A stretch of DNA of 64,000 nucleotides from Phoma sp. XZ068 (taxonomy: Eukaryota > Ascomycota > Dothideomycetes > Pleosporales > Didymellaceae), in the NCBI GenBank assembly GCA_004835665.1, contig RBKR01000028.1, positions 186,001 through 250,000 on the forward strand, in the 5' to 3' direction. Both the position numbers and the translations under genes were made by a program. Under the pieces are notes generated by a model. That model worked only from the letters and a program-made list of their open reading frames with translations, had not been told where the DNA came from and did no database searches. Below, piece by piece: positions 31,605-43,230 of the stretch. Every line of letters begins with the position of its first letter. Positions within the stretch are counted from its first letter, which is position 1.

Positions 31605-33158
31605 CAACTACCAAAACTACATGAAGGTGTTCATCGTTGTATTCTCAGATTGTTTAGTAGACAGAAATAAATCACTGGGTAAGCCCTTGACGTTCTTTCG
31701 CTAAGAGGCCATTATGCTCCTCCTGGAGGAGAAACTTTACAAGTCCATAATCAGATCAGATGAATAGCCTGAAACTAAAGACCTCATACTTGGGATGTAA
31801 AGTAAGAACGAGCATCTGAAGGTAATAGACCGAAAAGCAAAGTCTTTCGTCTCCATGAAGGACTACCCTGAAACAGAAAATCGAATCGAGGTTTCCAAGC
31901 GGCTCAGACAGTGGTTCATACGTGGCTGCTCTCCACGGAGCCGAACTTCGTAACGAAGAGGCGCTGTTTGTCAAAGCGTACGCCGAGTCTTGTCTGTTGG
32001 CTTCTCAACTTCGCATCCTCACGCATGCAATGTATTTCGCTAGATCTCAATTGTCGCTGCTTTCGTTCGGGACGCCGAGTCTGTGTCCCAATGAGACCCT
32101 GAGCAATTGCGCCGCTGATGATGTTGGCGGGGTTTTGAAAAGATTCAGCGATGGTGATGAGACCATTACGGCGACCACAAAGCAGGGTTTTATGCCCAAT
32201 GCCTCCTAGCGCCCGCAGATAAGGAGGAAACGAGGACGCACTGAGACAGCGGATCTTAGGCAAGGCCATGTGCTGAGGAGGAACTGTTGTGAATGTAGAA
32301 ACAACCAACACGGGGAAGCGCCATAGCATCTACCACCACGCCAGTGTTCTCCCTTCAGCCTATATTCACAGACACCACTGGCCCACTTTGAAAGCTACGC
32401 TCGCGCAACCATTACGACCCTGGACGAGGGTATCTGGATGGGGGAGTGGGGGGAGTACTGCAGTGTTGAATCAGGGACTCAGCAGAGACAATATCCGCTT
32501 CCGTCAAACGCGAAACCATGGTTAGAGTCGGATGAACAGCGGTTACAAGCTGCGTAGGAAATGATCCATCGCTATGACAACATCGATATATGTATCCTAT
32601 CCCACTTGACCATGCCGCCCACATATCACATCATACGGCTATTGCTCGACCGTATTGCATTAGACCTGTTTCTACGACTTTTGGGACTGGCTTCCGGGCG
32701 CGACTCGATTTTTGTCCCAGGATATTACGATAACAGCGAGGACTCAAATTTCGAAAAGTGGTGGGCCGTGTTTAGTTGCGTGTAGCTGGCCGGAAAGTCG
32801 GCCGTGTCGCAAGAATGTTGAATAAGACACGTTAGGAACCAACTATTGTGATGGGCAGCTTCTTTGTTGTAAAAAATGCTCTTGGTGCTAATGTGTCTTG
32901 AATTTTAGGTGTTGTGCAACCTGGCTCCTTAAAAAGCTAAGACAGAGCGACGCGTTCATTGACATCCACTCTAGGATCGGACCCGCTATCAGTCACGTGC
33001 TGCTAATTCACCCCGGCCCACTTCTCCATTTCCATTTCCATCGCCTCCGGCATCGCCACTATCAGCCAGTCAAACGCTCGAAACGCCTGCTGTGGCTCAC
33101 GGTTGTCCCACAATCGCCAATCGCCCCCCATCGCCTCGCGAGTCCAGGTCTCATCGTA
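31605..33158. other. Intergenic stretch, no gene named
   Basis: Frames of up to 137 codons overlap on opposite strands near 31.9-32.3 kb, but none has motifs I recognise or intron signals that extend it. From about 32.98 kb the plus strand is C-rich and promoter-like for the histidine kinase gene. Confidence 0.4.
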
Positions 33159-33226
33159 GTCTAGATTTCGTTGCAGTCTAGGTTTCGTTGCGGTCTAGAT
33201 TTCTTTGCTGTCTAAATCTCGTCATA
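33159..33226 (+). repeat. Four tandem 17-bp units upstream of the hybrid kinase
   Basis: Units begin GTCTAGATTTCGTTGCA and change at a few bases over four copies (33159, 33176, 33193, 33210), the last being weaker. They end about 160 nt before the kinase ATG at 33388. They could be repeated binding sites or 5' UTR sequence. Confidence 0.7.
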
Positions 33227-33387
33227 CTCTCCGTTTACGCAAGACGACCCATATAGCGATCACCTTTCCTCGCGGTTCACTCACTTGCTCCCCTCACTCC
33301 TAGACCGTTCCCTGCGCCTAATGGAGTGCTCTTTGCTGTCTCTCCGCTGCAGCACAGCTGCTTTACTCCTTAAGTAATCCACTTCAA

Positions 33388-36300
33388 ATGATAAAATTCA
33401 AGTCGCTATTAGAGGCTAAGAGGGAGCACGACGTCTTCCGACTCTATGGAGCAGCCTTCCGCGATATACCCCAGCTCAACCTGCTAGCAGCATCACCAGA
33501 GGCTTCTCCTCTACTAGGCGACCATGTGCCGCGAGCTGCCAAAGACTCGGCCCTCACGGCCTTTGCCCAGTTGGCCGCAATGCGCCTCCAGGGGACACGC
33601 GCATTAATCTCGCTGATCGACAAGGAGCGACAACATGTTCTCGCCGAAAGCACACCGACCATGTCTCTGCGTTCCGGGTCACAGAATCAATCACCTGGTG
33701 ACCTCTGGCTAGGGAACGTGAGTTTCCCAAGAACTTTGGGGGTTTGTGAGACAGTGTTGGATATAGACCCCGCCTGCCTCAACCGAGGCGCAGAGGCCGC
33801 CATTGTGATCAACGATCTCGCGCAAAGCGAGCAATTCGCACACCAGGGTTATGTACAGGGAAATACCATGCGGTTCTATGCAGCAGTTCCTCTACTTAGT
33901 CCTGCCGGGGCCATTGTTGGCGCCTTGAGCGTTTTGGACGATAAAGCCCGCGATGGCATACCCAGTCAGGACGTCCTCTACCTCCAGGATCTAGCAGCGA
34001 CCATTATGGAGCACCTAGATACGTACACGCTCAAGGACCAGCACCACCGTGGAGAGCAACTGACCCGTGGGCTCATCTCTTTTGCCGAAGGAGCGTCGGC
34101 TCTGCAACATTATGATGCCAATCAAGACCACCACACTCCACAGCCATATGATGAAAACCTAAGCCACCCCGCTCTCCTACCATATCATGACGATGCGGAG
34201 ATTCCCACTTTACGACCGCATGACAGCAATCGAAGCGCTTCAAGGCAATCGACACCTATGGACTTCGCGCAGATTGTACGGGAACCAGAAGCACCTTCAA
34301 GCAGGCCGCATGCGCGTGGCTCTGTCCAGGCTCTACAGGATAGTATCCTACCAGCAAATTCGAAAGCTATGTTCGCCCGCGCGGCGAATATTATGCGAGC
34401 TTCCAGCGACTTGGACGGTGTTCTCATTCTGGATGCATCTATCGCCGCCGGGGGACAGCAAAAGCAAGGAAACGACACAGGAGAGAGCTCATATGACTCA
34501 AGATCTGCTAGTGGAGGGGAGGATTCCCATCTGTGTCACGGGTCAAGGCGTAACTCTGCAGCCCAACCATCGCCCACGAACACGGAGAAAAGATGCCATA
34601 TCCTCGGGTTCTCGACTCCGGAAGCATCTAGCGTGGCTGACAATATATGGGCACTTAAACGTAGATCGCCTCTGGAGTCGGACCTCCGGCGGATGCTCGA
34701 TTTGTTCCCCGGTGGAGAGATCTTGCACTTCACAGCCGACGGAGAAGCCATTTTTTCGACAGACGAGTCTGAATTGTCTTCGAACACCACTACAGCCTTA
34801 GAGAGAAGGCAACGACATAGACATGCAGGTGACCGTATGCAAAAAACGCTGGGCGCTATCCAGGCAACTCTTCCAGGCGCTCGAAGCGTGGCATTCATCC
34901 CATTTTGGGATTTCGAACGTTCCCGATGGTTCGCTGGATGTCTGTGTTGGACGAAAAAACCAGACCGACTCCTTTCGGCAAAATTCGATCTCCTTTTCTT
35001 CAAGGTGTTTAGCCATTCGGTCATGACCGAGCTTGCCAGGCTCGACGCAATCGCCTCGAATCAAGTTAAAACATCGTTCGTTTCGCTGGTATCACATGAG
35101 CTTCGGTCCCCTTTACATGGCATTCTTGGTTCTATTCAGTTCATGCAGGACAGTCCCCTCGACTCCTTTCAGGTCACGATGCTTAACACCATGGCGGCAT
35201 GCGGACAAATTCTCCTCGACACCATTGATCACATTCTGGATTATTCAAAAATCAACGAAACCAATCGGAGTGTGTCTTCCAAGAGACTGAACGGGACGAA
35301 AACCATCTGTCTGTCTTCAAGACCACTGAACAGTCATAGACCAAGCGCGGCGACGCCACAAGACTCTACCTTCGACATTGGACTAGTGACAGAAAGGGTA
35401 GTAGAGGCACTCTTTGCTGCTCAATCTTACCAAGCAATATCAGACAATCTTGAGGATGGCGTTATTCCTCCGCTGGAATCAAGATCGGCTGATGATGATT
35501 CAATGTTCCCTCCGATTCCTCCGAACCGCAAAAACTACTTCATTGTTCTTGACATTGCAGACTATGACTGGAGATTTTGTCTCCCTGCTGCCGGCGCATG
35601 GAGAAGGGTTCTCGTGAATGTTTTTGGCAATGCGCTGAAGTTCACCGATTCTGGACATATCAAAATCTCCCTCCGAGCCGACCGGAGTAAGGGAGCAGAT
35701 GTCTCTACTCGAGTTACCTTAACCGTCACTGACACCGGTCTGGGCATTGGCCCGGAGTTCCTAGCGAACAAATTGTTCGAACCATTCTCTCAAGAGAATC
35801 CTCATTCAGCTGGGGCCGGCCTTGGACTTAGCATCGCTCGGCAGATTGTTGAAACCATCGGCGGAAAGGTCGAGGTCACCTCGACGAAGCATACTGGTAC
35901 TCAGCTAGTTTTCGAGCTTGCATTATACAAACCAGAAACACCACAGCCAGATTCACGCCAGAGGACCCAATTTCTAGAAGCTCTCCCAGTACTGGAAGGC
36001 CGAAGAATCGGGATCCTCAACAGAAAATGGTCCGAAACGCTCGAAGAACTTAGTACATGCGAATCTCACAAGCTTTTTACTGATGCTCTTTCCACAACCT
36101 TGACTACCGTGCTCAAAATGGATGTCGTTCACACAAGCGAAGGGGAATCACACAACGCTGCTATTGTCATTTGTCCCGAGCCTTCATTCGGCTACCTCTC
36201 TGCTATCCGAAGTCAACGAACTGCGGGTAACAGAGCTCCAGTGACAATATTTGTCGCCACGGATGGACTGGAGGCGACCACGTTACGCTCGGATGCCCGT

Positions 36301-37224
36301 ATCCTAAACAAAGAGTCCGTTGTTGAAATAATGATACAGCCGTAAGTCTGTCCCGTCATAGAGGGCGCAAGAAACAACTCATATTAACAAATGAGACAGG
36401 TGTGGACCTTACAAGCTGGCAAATATTCTCAATCACTGCCTTAATCGGTACGAATCACCCGATGAAAATCTTGAACATGTTTCATCAACCCTGGATCCTC
36501 CAACACCCACGCCTTTGCTTCCTGACTCTACGAAATTCCCCATTAGAGAGAATACCGGCTTCCCGCTAGCCTCTACTTTTCCTACGCCACCAGCACCATC
36601 CGATGAACCGGGGAACGCGTCAATACACACTCATTTCGGGCTAGTATCGCCGTTTCTAGAGGAAACGGCATCACCACACGTCTTAATCACAGACGACAAT
36701 CCCATCAACCGCAGGGTATGTGAACATAAAACTGCCCCCTTTACTTTCCTGCGCGCCCATTACAATGACGCTAACGAAATCCAGTTGCTGGTGGCTTACA
36801 TGAAGAAGTCGAAGCTTCTACATCAAGAGGCCGAAAACGGACTCGAAGCTGTGACGGCCTATCAGGGGGGTACAGTGAGGTTCGAAGTCATTCTGATGGG
36901 TATGTTGTTATTTACCCTTTCGTTCCCGTCTCTTCTCCCGACCCTGCTTCAAATTTGGCTTCAAACCAATTACCTCATGTAGATATTTCAATGCCTATAA
37001 TGGATGGCATGACAGCAACACGCCTAATCCGCGACCACGAATCGAAACACAATATCAAACCCACTCGTATCATTGCTCTCACGGGCTTGACAAGTGTAAG
37101 TGCGAGACTTGAGGCTTGGAGTTCTGGAGTGGACTTCTTCATGACGAAGCCGGTTGATTTTAGGAAGTTGGGGAAGGTTATACGCGGGAGTAATGGGCTT
37201 GAAAAGGATTTAAGTGGGGTTTAA
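33388..37224 (+). CDS. GAF-containing hybrid histidine kinase with receiver domain
   Basis: Four exons (33388-36341, 36400-36715, 36785-36899, 36983-37224) with GT-AG introns of 58, 69 and 83 nt join in frame to 1208 aa. A GAF-like sensor occupies about residues 30-215 (LGVCETVLD, FYAAVPLLSPAGAIVGALSV). A low-complexity linker follows. Next are HisKA with SFVSLVSHELRSPLHGIL (phospho-acceptor His about 570) and a HATPase domain with N box NVFGNALKF, G1 DTGLGIG, F box FEPFSQ and G2 GAGLGLSIA. The receiver has TDDN (about 1084), acceptor Asp about 1129 in MDISMPIMDG (split by the last intron) and Lys about 1184 in MTKPVD. It should sense a cytosolic signal and pass phosphate to a phosphotransfer protein. 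No defect seen; the ligand is unknown. Confidence 0.93.
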
Positions 37225-37990
37225 TAAGGAAAGAGGCTGCGGAAAGTAGACTTCCCAGAGGGAAAGCGGTGGTTGAGAGAGGATCGACCGCTCTACTCTC
37301 GCATGTAGGCTGTTCTTCAGCAGGCAAGGAAGGACTTAGGCACTATAGAGTAATTGTAATTGATTTGGTCGAGTTTGCACATTTCCCCCTCAGAACAGTC
37401 CCAACCCTTCCCTTGTTCACAAGAATATTCACAAAGTAACAATCATGGGGAAACGTATGCGCCGCACACGCTGCATTCTAGGACGGATTAAGGCAACAGA
37501 GAAGACGCACATGAAACCACTGGGAAGCCTTTTCAAAGAATAGTTCAGTCTGTGCGCGATATACTTATTGGGATACACGTTTGTCAGAATTCACAGTCGG
37601 AGTTTTAGGTTTGTGGCCATAGAGCCATGCCGTGTAGAAGCCGATACCTATCCTACACAGACAATGATTGCACCTGTAAATCATTGCAAGTCCATCTGTA
37701 GCTGCGCGAGGGTGACACCCATCCCCATCAGCCTTCCCCTCGTTGACTCGCGCTCGCGGTATTATCCTCTACGCAACGTATCTGTTCCGTCCTCACCACA
37801 ATAGCGTCCAAACCCAAAAGTGGACCTTTTGTCTCGGCGTCTATCCCACTACTAGACGTCGAAGCTGAAATAGTAGTCATGACGCAGGGCAGTTGGCGAT
37901 GCGCCTCTTCCTCGCGCAATTGGCTTTGATGTAGTAAATTCGGCCGATGCAGTTTCTCAATCCTGTTTTATGCTTCATTCCCTGATTTCT
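37225..37990. other. Intergenic stretch 3' of the kinase
   Basis: No recognisable coding region; short frames only. Confidence 0.45.
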
Positions 37991-38029
37991 ATTAGTTCAA
38001 ATCGTACTTGGAATAGGAAGCTCTTGCGT

Positions 38030-38600
38030 TTACCCAATATTTAGTAAGGCCTGTTCGGAACCCTCGGTCTTGGCTCTTAGGACTGTGTCGATCCTTCGTT
38101 GGAACACTGCGGGAGCATTTGTAATTCCGAAGGGCATGACTGTATACTCGAAGAGTCCCCGTTTGGTATGGAAGGCTGTTTTCCACTCCTCGCCTTCCTT
38201 CATTCTGATTTGGTGGTATGCGATTTTCACATCTAGTCGTGTGAAGATCGTAGCTGAGCGTAACTGATCCTGTAGATCCGGGATCAAGGGCAAAGGGCAC
38301 CGATTCTTGATCGTGATGTCGTTAGTCTTCCGGAAGTCGATGCAGAATCGTGGTTCTGGGTCATCTTTCTTTTCCATGAACGTGACCCCGTGTGCTGCTG
38401 AGGACGTGGATGGTTGAATGTATCCTCGGTCCAGGTTTGTTTTGATGTACCCCTTCTTTCTTAATAAAGGACTCCACCACTTCGCCCCACCATATTACTC
38501 AATATCGTGTGCGAACAAAGGTAGAACTCTCTGATTATCCTTCACCCTCTCCTTCTTTGTTAGAGCCGCTTTTATGGCGTCAAGCTCGTAATTAGCAGCC
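38030..38600 (-). mobile_element. Ty3/Gypsy pol fragment (reverse transcriptase fingers/palm)
   Basis: On the minus strand, YELDAIKAALTKKERV (near 38590) and GYIQPSTSSAAHGV lead into MEKKDDPEPRFCIDFRKTN and RLDVKIAYHQIRMKEGEEW, then HTKRGLFEYTVMPFGITNAP. This is the start of a fungal Ty3/Gypsy reverse transcriptase. The first catalytic Asp is present (TRLDVKIAYH); the YxDD box, RNase H and integrase are missing. No LTR seen. At least one frame change lies near 38.48 kb. Confidence 0.88.
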
Positions 38601-39633
38601 CAGAAGTCTCTCGGCGGCCGCTAGTGGGGGTAGCGCATACGATTCGACAGAGAGTTCGAACTCAACCCCTTCGTCGTCGCACCAAAAGGTGTACGAGCTT
38701 ACTTGTTCGTTGTCGGCTGCATACGAACCCTGGCGTTGATAGGAACCAACTGTCTCTTCTTCTGTTCGCTCTGGCTGTGCCATTGCCACTGCTCGTAGCC
38801 ACTGGACCTAAGAGCTCTTCTCGAAAAGGCCAGTCGCACGCGCTCGATCTTCGATGGGTGGATTCTCGTTGAGAAGGTCCAGTGATTCCCTACCGATCGC
38901 ATCGTATTGGTTCATCGTACCGAGTTCCCGGCTTTCTCGAGAGTTGTTGACATCGGTATCTAGAACAGAAGGTGCTGTCGTTTCCCGGAACTGTGAGATC
39001 TCCTGGTCAGCCTTGAGAACCGTTAGCGATACGAGACGATGCCCAGACTGATATACGACGTACGCTTACAGCCTCCAATATGTTTACAATCCTGGCGTCG
39101 TCATCTGCGTTTGCGCAAGACCTTAGTCTCTTGAGGAGTCCAGCCATTTGCTGACATTGCTCTGTGAGGCTTAATCTGTCAGTACGGGGCACAATACTCT
39201 GACGATGCTGCACTTACATCTTCAACCTGTCTTTGCGAGGCATGATGTATACACACTCTCGATTCGCAATCAAGCAATGCTTGCAGTACGGCTTTTCACC
39301 AGTGCACTTGGTCTTCCGAGACCGACACTAGATGTGAGGCGAGTCGTTAGTCGGAACAGTCGAACAATCATCCTCGAACACGACAATCGATAGATGCAAC
39401 GAAGCAACGACCTTTACACATAGTAGATAACTTCAACATACTGTTGTGCATGCTCGTGGAACCCGGCGTCTGTCCTTTGTCACGTTCTGCCCATGACCGG
39501 GTCTCTGTAATCGAGGAATGGCGACTTTGCGCTGCCCGAGTGGCGTCGCGGCGAGATTAGACTGGTAGACCGGAGCAGAGAGCATAATCTGCACATGCGC
39601 ATCACCGACTGAAGGTTTTGTGTGTTGTTCCAT
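38592..39633 (-). pseudogene. Zn2Cys6 fungal transcription factor, truncated with premature stop
   Basis: Exons at 39633-39442, 39327-39218, 39175-39070 and from 39011 join through GT-AG introns of 114, 42 and 58 nt. They build RVPRACTT joined to CRSRKTKCTGEKPYCKHC and ANRECVYIMPRKDRL: six cysteines in Zn2Cys6 spacing, the first supplied by exon 1. A coiled segment follows (LTEQCQQMAGLLKRL). In exon 4, RATGLFEKSS is followed by TAG where related proteins have Glu. The same frame continues VQWLRAVAMAQP to the middle-homology start ESYALPPLAAAERLLGC, where it runs into Gypsy sequence. It is a nuclear regulator by family. The short exons make this gene easy to overlook. Confidence 0.82.
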
Positions 39634-39649
39634 GGAACGATTGCCTATC

Positions 39650-40312
39650 CAGGAGGTGATAAGGTTTCAGGGTACCGGTAGTGAACGCGGCGATGTGATG
39701 AAGATATGCTAGGCTGTTGGAATACTGACGTTCTGCTGTGCTGGGGTCTGTCTCTGCACGCGGCTTCAGCTTTAGCGAGGGCTATGACTCAAGAGGTGAT
39801 CAACAATCCTTCAAATCCGAAAGGCAGAACCACAATTGTGGCTTCTCGAGATTCTTGAATAAATGCATAAGCTGAGCCAACCCTGCAGCTACTTGTCAAG
39901 AATGTTAAGGGCACGCTCTACCTCCTTGCTTTCGTCTACTTTCGGAACAGACTCTGAGTGTGCTCCGCAGCCCTTCGAGAGCCATGCTCAAGGTCATATT
40001 CGCTACCTGTCAGACGTTTTCACCAAGCTTGTGTTCTGGTCAAGCTTCGCAACCATTCTCACATAGGTCGAACCAGCACTTAGATACAGTTTGGGGGCTT
40101 TGATATCTACGAAGTGCATTACTGAGAAGTTCCGAAGTACTTCCGGTGTTGCAGTACAATGCTGCTTTACCAAGAACTTACCTCTGAGCAAAGGTGCACG
40201 TATCATGCAGAGCACATGGTGTAGTCGAGTTGCACAGCGTGTGACAAATCACGATGTCGATGGCCCATCGACGAACATCGCCGATGAATTCGCAGTCGGA
40301 GAAGAGGTACCG
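39650..40312. other. Intergenic stretch between two broken genes
   Basis: It holds the promoter side of the Zn2Cys6 pseudogene and the 3' flank of the split secreted-protein gene. Small frames show no motif. Confidence 0.4.
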
Positions 40313-40405
40313 TTAGCAGAACGGTCCCAAAGCTAATACAAAATACCGCTGTTCGATATTCCTGTTTATCTTAGGGAGGTCTCTGCGTTTGTTGCACTGT
40401 TCGAC
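40313..40405 (-). pseudogene. Candidate 3' part of a small secreted-protein gene split by MULE 1
   Basis: Read on the minus strand, an open frame of about 31 codons follows the MULE edge, contains two cysteines (one near the start, one as last residue) and stops with TAA at 40315-40313. It is on the same strand as the signal-peptide fragment at 42533-42618 on the other side of the MULE. The link between the two pieces is inferred from position only. Confidence 0.35.
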
Positions 40406-42532
40406 GGCTGGTGTGATTTGCCCCCCCTTTTTTGAGATTTGTCCCTTTGAGATTTGTCCCCCGTTTGAGATTTGTCCCCAACGCTAGCCAGATCTTTACT
40501 AGCGCCAAGTAGATTACAGTATTCTGTTCATCCAGACATAGGTGCGTGTGAAGGGGGGCTGCACTTGGATCATGCATGTTGCTGGACTTATCATCTACTC
40601 ACACTGTCGTTTCTTACGTGGTCCAAGGCTTTTCCAGGCTTCTGGAGCCGCCACTGCTGCAGCGCGCTTAGGCCGCGGCGTCGGTACATCGTCACGCTCA
40701 ACAAGTGCATCCTGAGCGTCAACCTGTGCAAATCTCTCAGCATAGAAAGCTTCTATGTCTCCAAAATGATAGTTCCAAGCCATAGTTGGTGTGCAGGAAG
40801 CGAAGAGTCCTTGCGTGGCGAGAGCCATGTTCCGCGCCTCTACCAGCTCTGCAGGATCCTCCTCTTGCCCTGTCTCTACCAGATAGTTGGTAGCCGACAT
40901 CATATCATTGCACTGATATAGAACGGGCCGAGATCTTCGACCTTCAATGTCTGCTAGAAACTCTTCTAGTGTTGGAGGTCGCCAGGCAGGAGGTGAAGCC
41001 ATGGTCACTGACACAGCAACGGCTACGGGCGGGGAGGAACGAAAAGATGTGGGTGGCAGCAACGGAGCAGGTGCTGGAATCGACACAGATATGCAGGTCG
41101 TTACAGGAGTCGCACCTGGTACAGATGTAGGAATCGAAACAGTGACAGAAGTGCTGACTTGCTGCAGAGCTTCAGCAAGTGTTTGGCCCTCGTGCTGATG
41201 GTAAGGCTGAAACCGAGGGATAGAAAGTGGCACAGGTCGGTCGAAAGCTGAGGGGTCTCGGCGAGTGGACGCTTCGATTCTCCTCAGCGCACCTCTTGTT
41301 GGAGCTGTAAGGGGCTCCAGAACGGACTGGTACGGCCTGGTGGATAAGAATATCGAAGGTCCTTGCTTCCGTTGGTAGTGCCAATGATCATCGTAGAGAT
41401 GGTTCAATCGTAGTGTGGATCTAGCAGCCATCACTTCTTGCAGCGTATGGCGGCATGGAAGATCGTTTGTTTTCTCGAAGAGGCCTGAACAAGGATGCCC
41501 ACCACGACGCTGCCTTTGCTCTTTCTGGCGTAGCAAGTCTTGTTGCCTAATGCGCTCGATGGCTCGACCCTCCCGACAACACGAAGCAAGTCGCCCGTTG
41601 AAGTCATGAGATAGTCCTTTAAGACCTTGTGCATTCCTTCAACAGGTGAACTTGTGATTGTGTTATAGTGTCGGTGATGAGAGGTCCACGCAGCTGCCCA
41701 CTCTGTGCGTGTTAGGCATTGGTTCTCTGGCAGGTACCTGCAAAGCTCCGGCTGGTGACTGTAGTCTTTGAGCAAATCGTTCCATTTGAATTGGAACTCT
41801 AGTGGCCTCTTCGCGTAGACCAGCTGCTCTGGTTAGCCCGGGGCTACGTGACATGAAAAGCGTTGGCTCAAAGTGCTCCCAACAACTAGTGCTAGCGTAC
41901 CTGAGTCCAGCGTTTCATGAATGACGCCCTCTGTTCAGCGATCCTCTGCTTTTCCTCTTTCGTCACACCATCAGCGTCTCGCCACGTTGCGCTTTCGTCT
42001 GAACGTTACTTGTTTATGTGCCACACACATAAGAGTTGAGGAATTCCTGGGGGCAGCGCGCGCGCGCGGACATCTTCAATGCTTCTTCCTGGTCGCTAAT
42101 GAACAAACGTGGCTGTTGCACGCCTGTCTTGAGAAGGAAGTTCGCGATCGCCCAATGGTAGTCTGCATGTGTCTCGTTGTTAAGGAAGCAGAAGCCCGCA
42201 GAGAAGAATGTTTGCAGGTTGGTGCAGCCTAGTACATGCAGCAGAGGAAGTTTGTACTTGTTGGTTCGATATGTGCCGTCCATCAGCAGGACATCAGGAT
42301 TTGCCAGCAGAAGCTCGACTTGCTTCTGGTGGGCGAAGAAGAGGTTCTGGACGCGATTGTTATCGTCCTTCTTGACGGCAAAGATCCAGTCTGTCGTGGA
42401 CAGGTCATCTAGCAATGTCTCCACTGGGGTTCTCCCATTGAGATGCTTTTCTCTGATAGCCTTCCTCTCGCTGCAAATATCGGTGGCAGAGACCAGTGTG
42501 GGGGACAAATCTCAAAGGGGGGACAAATCACC
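40406..42532 (-). mobile_element. MULE (Hop-like) copy 1, internally deleted
   Basis: The left end starts GGCTGGTGTGATTTG with several GAGATTTGTCCC units; the right end (about 42500-42532) has GGGGGACAAATCTCAAAG units in inverse order. Ends and transposase match MULE 2, but the first 190 or so codons of the transposase are gone: the frame starts in ATDICSERKAIREKH immediately next to the right terminal repeat. The two flanks (TTCGAC left, TTCGCA right) resemble each other only weakly, so the target duplication is unsure. Confidence 0.82.
40595..42508 (-). pseudogene. MULE transposase, copy 1, truncated and deleted
   Basis: Relative to MULE 2, the N-terminal zinc-binding region is missing. 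A segment equal to about 45 residues (after LLRVVGRVE) is deleted with a frameshift near 41560. Catalytic Asp sites remain in LLMDGTYRTNKYK and FISDQEEALK. The same intron as in MULE 2 is recognisable (donor after CGCTGGACTCAG near 41900). C-terminal CSGLFEKTNDLPCRH is retained. Confidence 0.85.
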
Positions 42533-42618
42533 TTCGCATCGGCTGGAGCTGCGTTGATTCCCGGAATAACAAGTGAAAGGATGGATAAGGCGTAGAGCAT
42601 GTTGAAAGTAGAATCCAT
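42533..42618 (-). pseudogene. Signal-peptide-encoding 5' end of a gene split by MULE 1
   Basis: From ATG 42618 the minus strand encodes a typical secretory leader: short N-region, hydrophobic core (MLYALSILSLVIPG) and a small-residue cleavage site (INAAPAD). The frame then meets the MULE terminal repeat. A TATAATG box lies about 55-65 nt upstream (near 42675-42683). An upstream ATG at 42654 is in frame but would spoil the leader. The gene was most likely a small secreted protein; nothing shows what it did. Confidence 0.6.
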
Positions 42619-43159
42619 CGTTGCGATGTGGTGCCTCCAACAGGCTTGCGACACTGCGATATTTTCCCGTTACTCTCATTATATACTGGCAAGCTGCAAC
42701 ATTCTGATCTTCTGGTCACGATTATCGATCTGGACTCCCTCAAGGTCGCTTCAGTCCTCAGCCTCGCTCGTTAGAGCTAAAAAGGGATATTACAAGGACC
42801 AATCAATGGAAAGCGGACGTCCCTCCGGCGCATTCTCGGCGTCTCTACCTTTGTCCGCACACCCCTTGCTATTTTCAAGCTTTGAAAGATACAAGATCTG
42901 GCGATGTAGCTGTTTCGATTCTTCTCCATGAGTAGCACTATGAAAGAACCACTGCGACATGTTGCAGTCTGCAAGGGGCGCATGCTATGTGAGGAGGAAT
43001 ATGAAGCATTGAAGATTACCCCCACCTTCCCCCCTTCCTGTCAGATGCAATTGCAGTAACCAGCGCGAGAGGAAGAATATTACAGTACCGCAGAGCTGTG
43101 GAACCGCAACCGGCAGACAAAGACCTACGGGCCATACTTGATGGAGCCCACGAGCCAGC

Positions 43160-43167
43160 TTTATAAG
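43160..43167 (+). promoter_or_regulatory. TATA box of the subtilase gene
   Basis: TTTATAAG lies about 64 nt before the ATG at 43231, followed by an A/C-rich leader (CAACAAGCACAGCAAC) typical of fungal 5' UTRs. Confidence 0.55.
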
Positions 43168-43230
43168 AGCAGTACGAGACAACCTTCTTAGACATACAGC
43201 AACAAGCACAGCAACACTCAGCCCATAATC

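Noticed and set aside
31916..32329. Opposing open frames of 95 and 137 codons near 32 kb
   Set aside because: No recognisable motif, strong overlap on both strands and no intron signals to extend either; not reported as a gene.
39007..39213. Short frame first considered a Gypsy gag piece
   Set aside because: Splice sites on both sides join it in frame with a Zn2Cys6 cluster and regulator-like sequence, so it belongs to the transcription factor pseudogene.
40400..42545. Target-site duplication of MULE 1 (TTCGAC and TTCGCA flanks)
   Set aside because: Only four bases match in a row; too weak to claim an 8-11-bp duplication.
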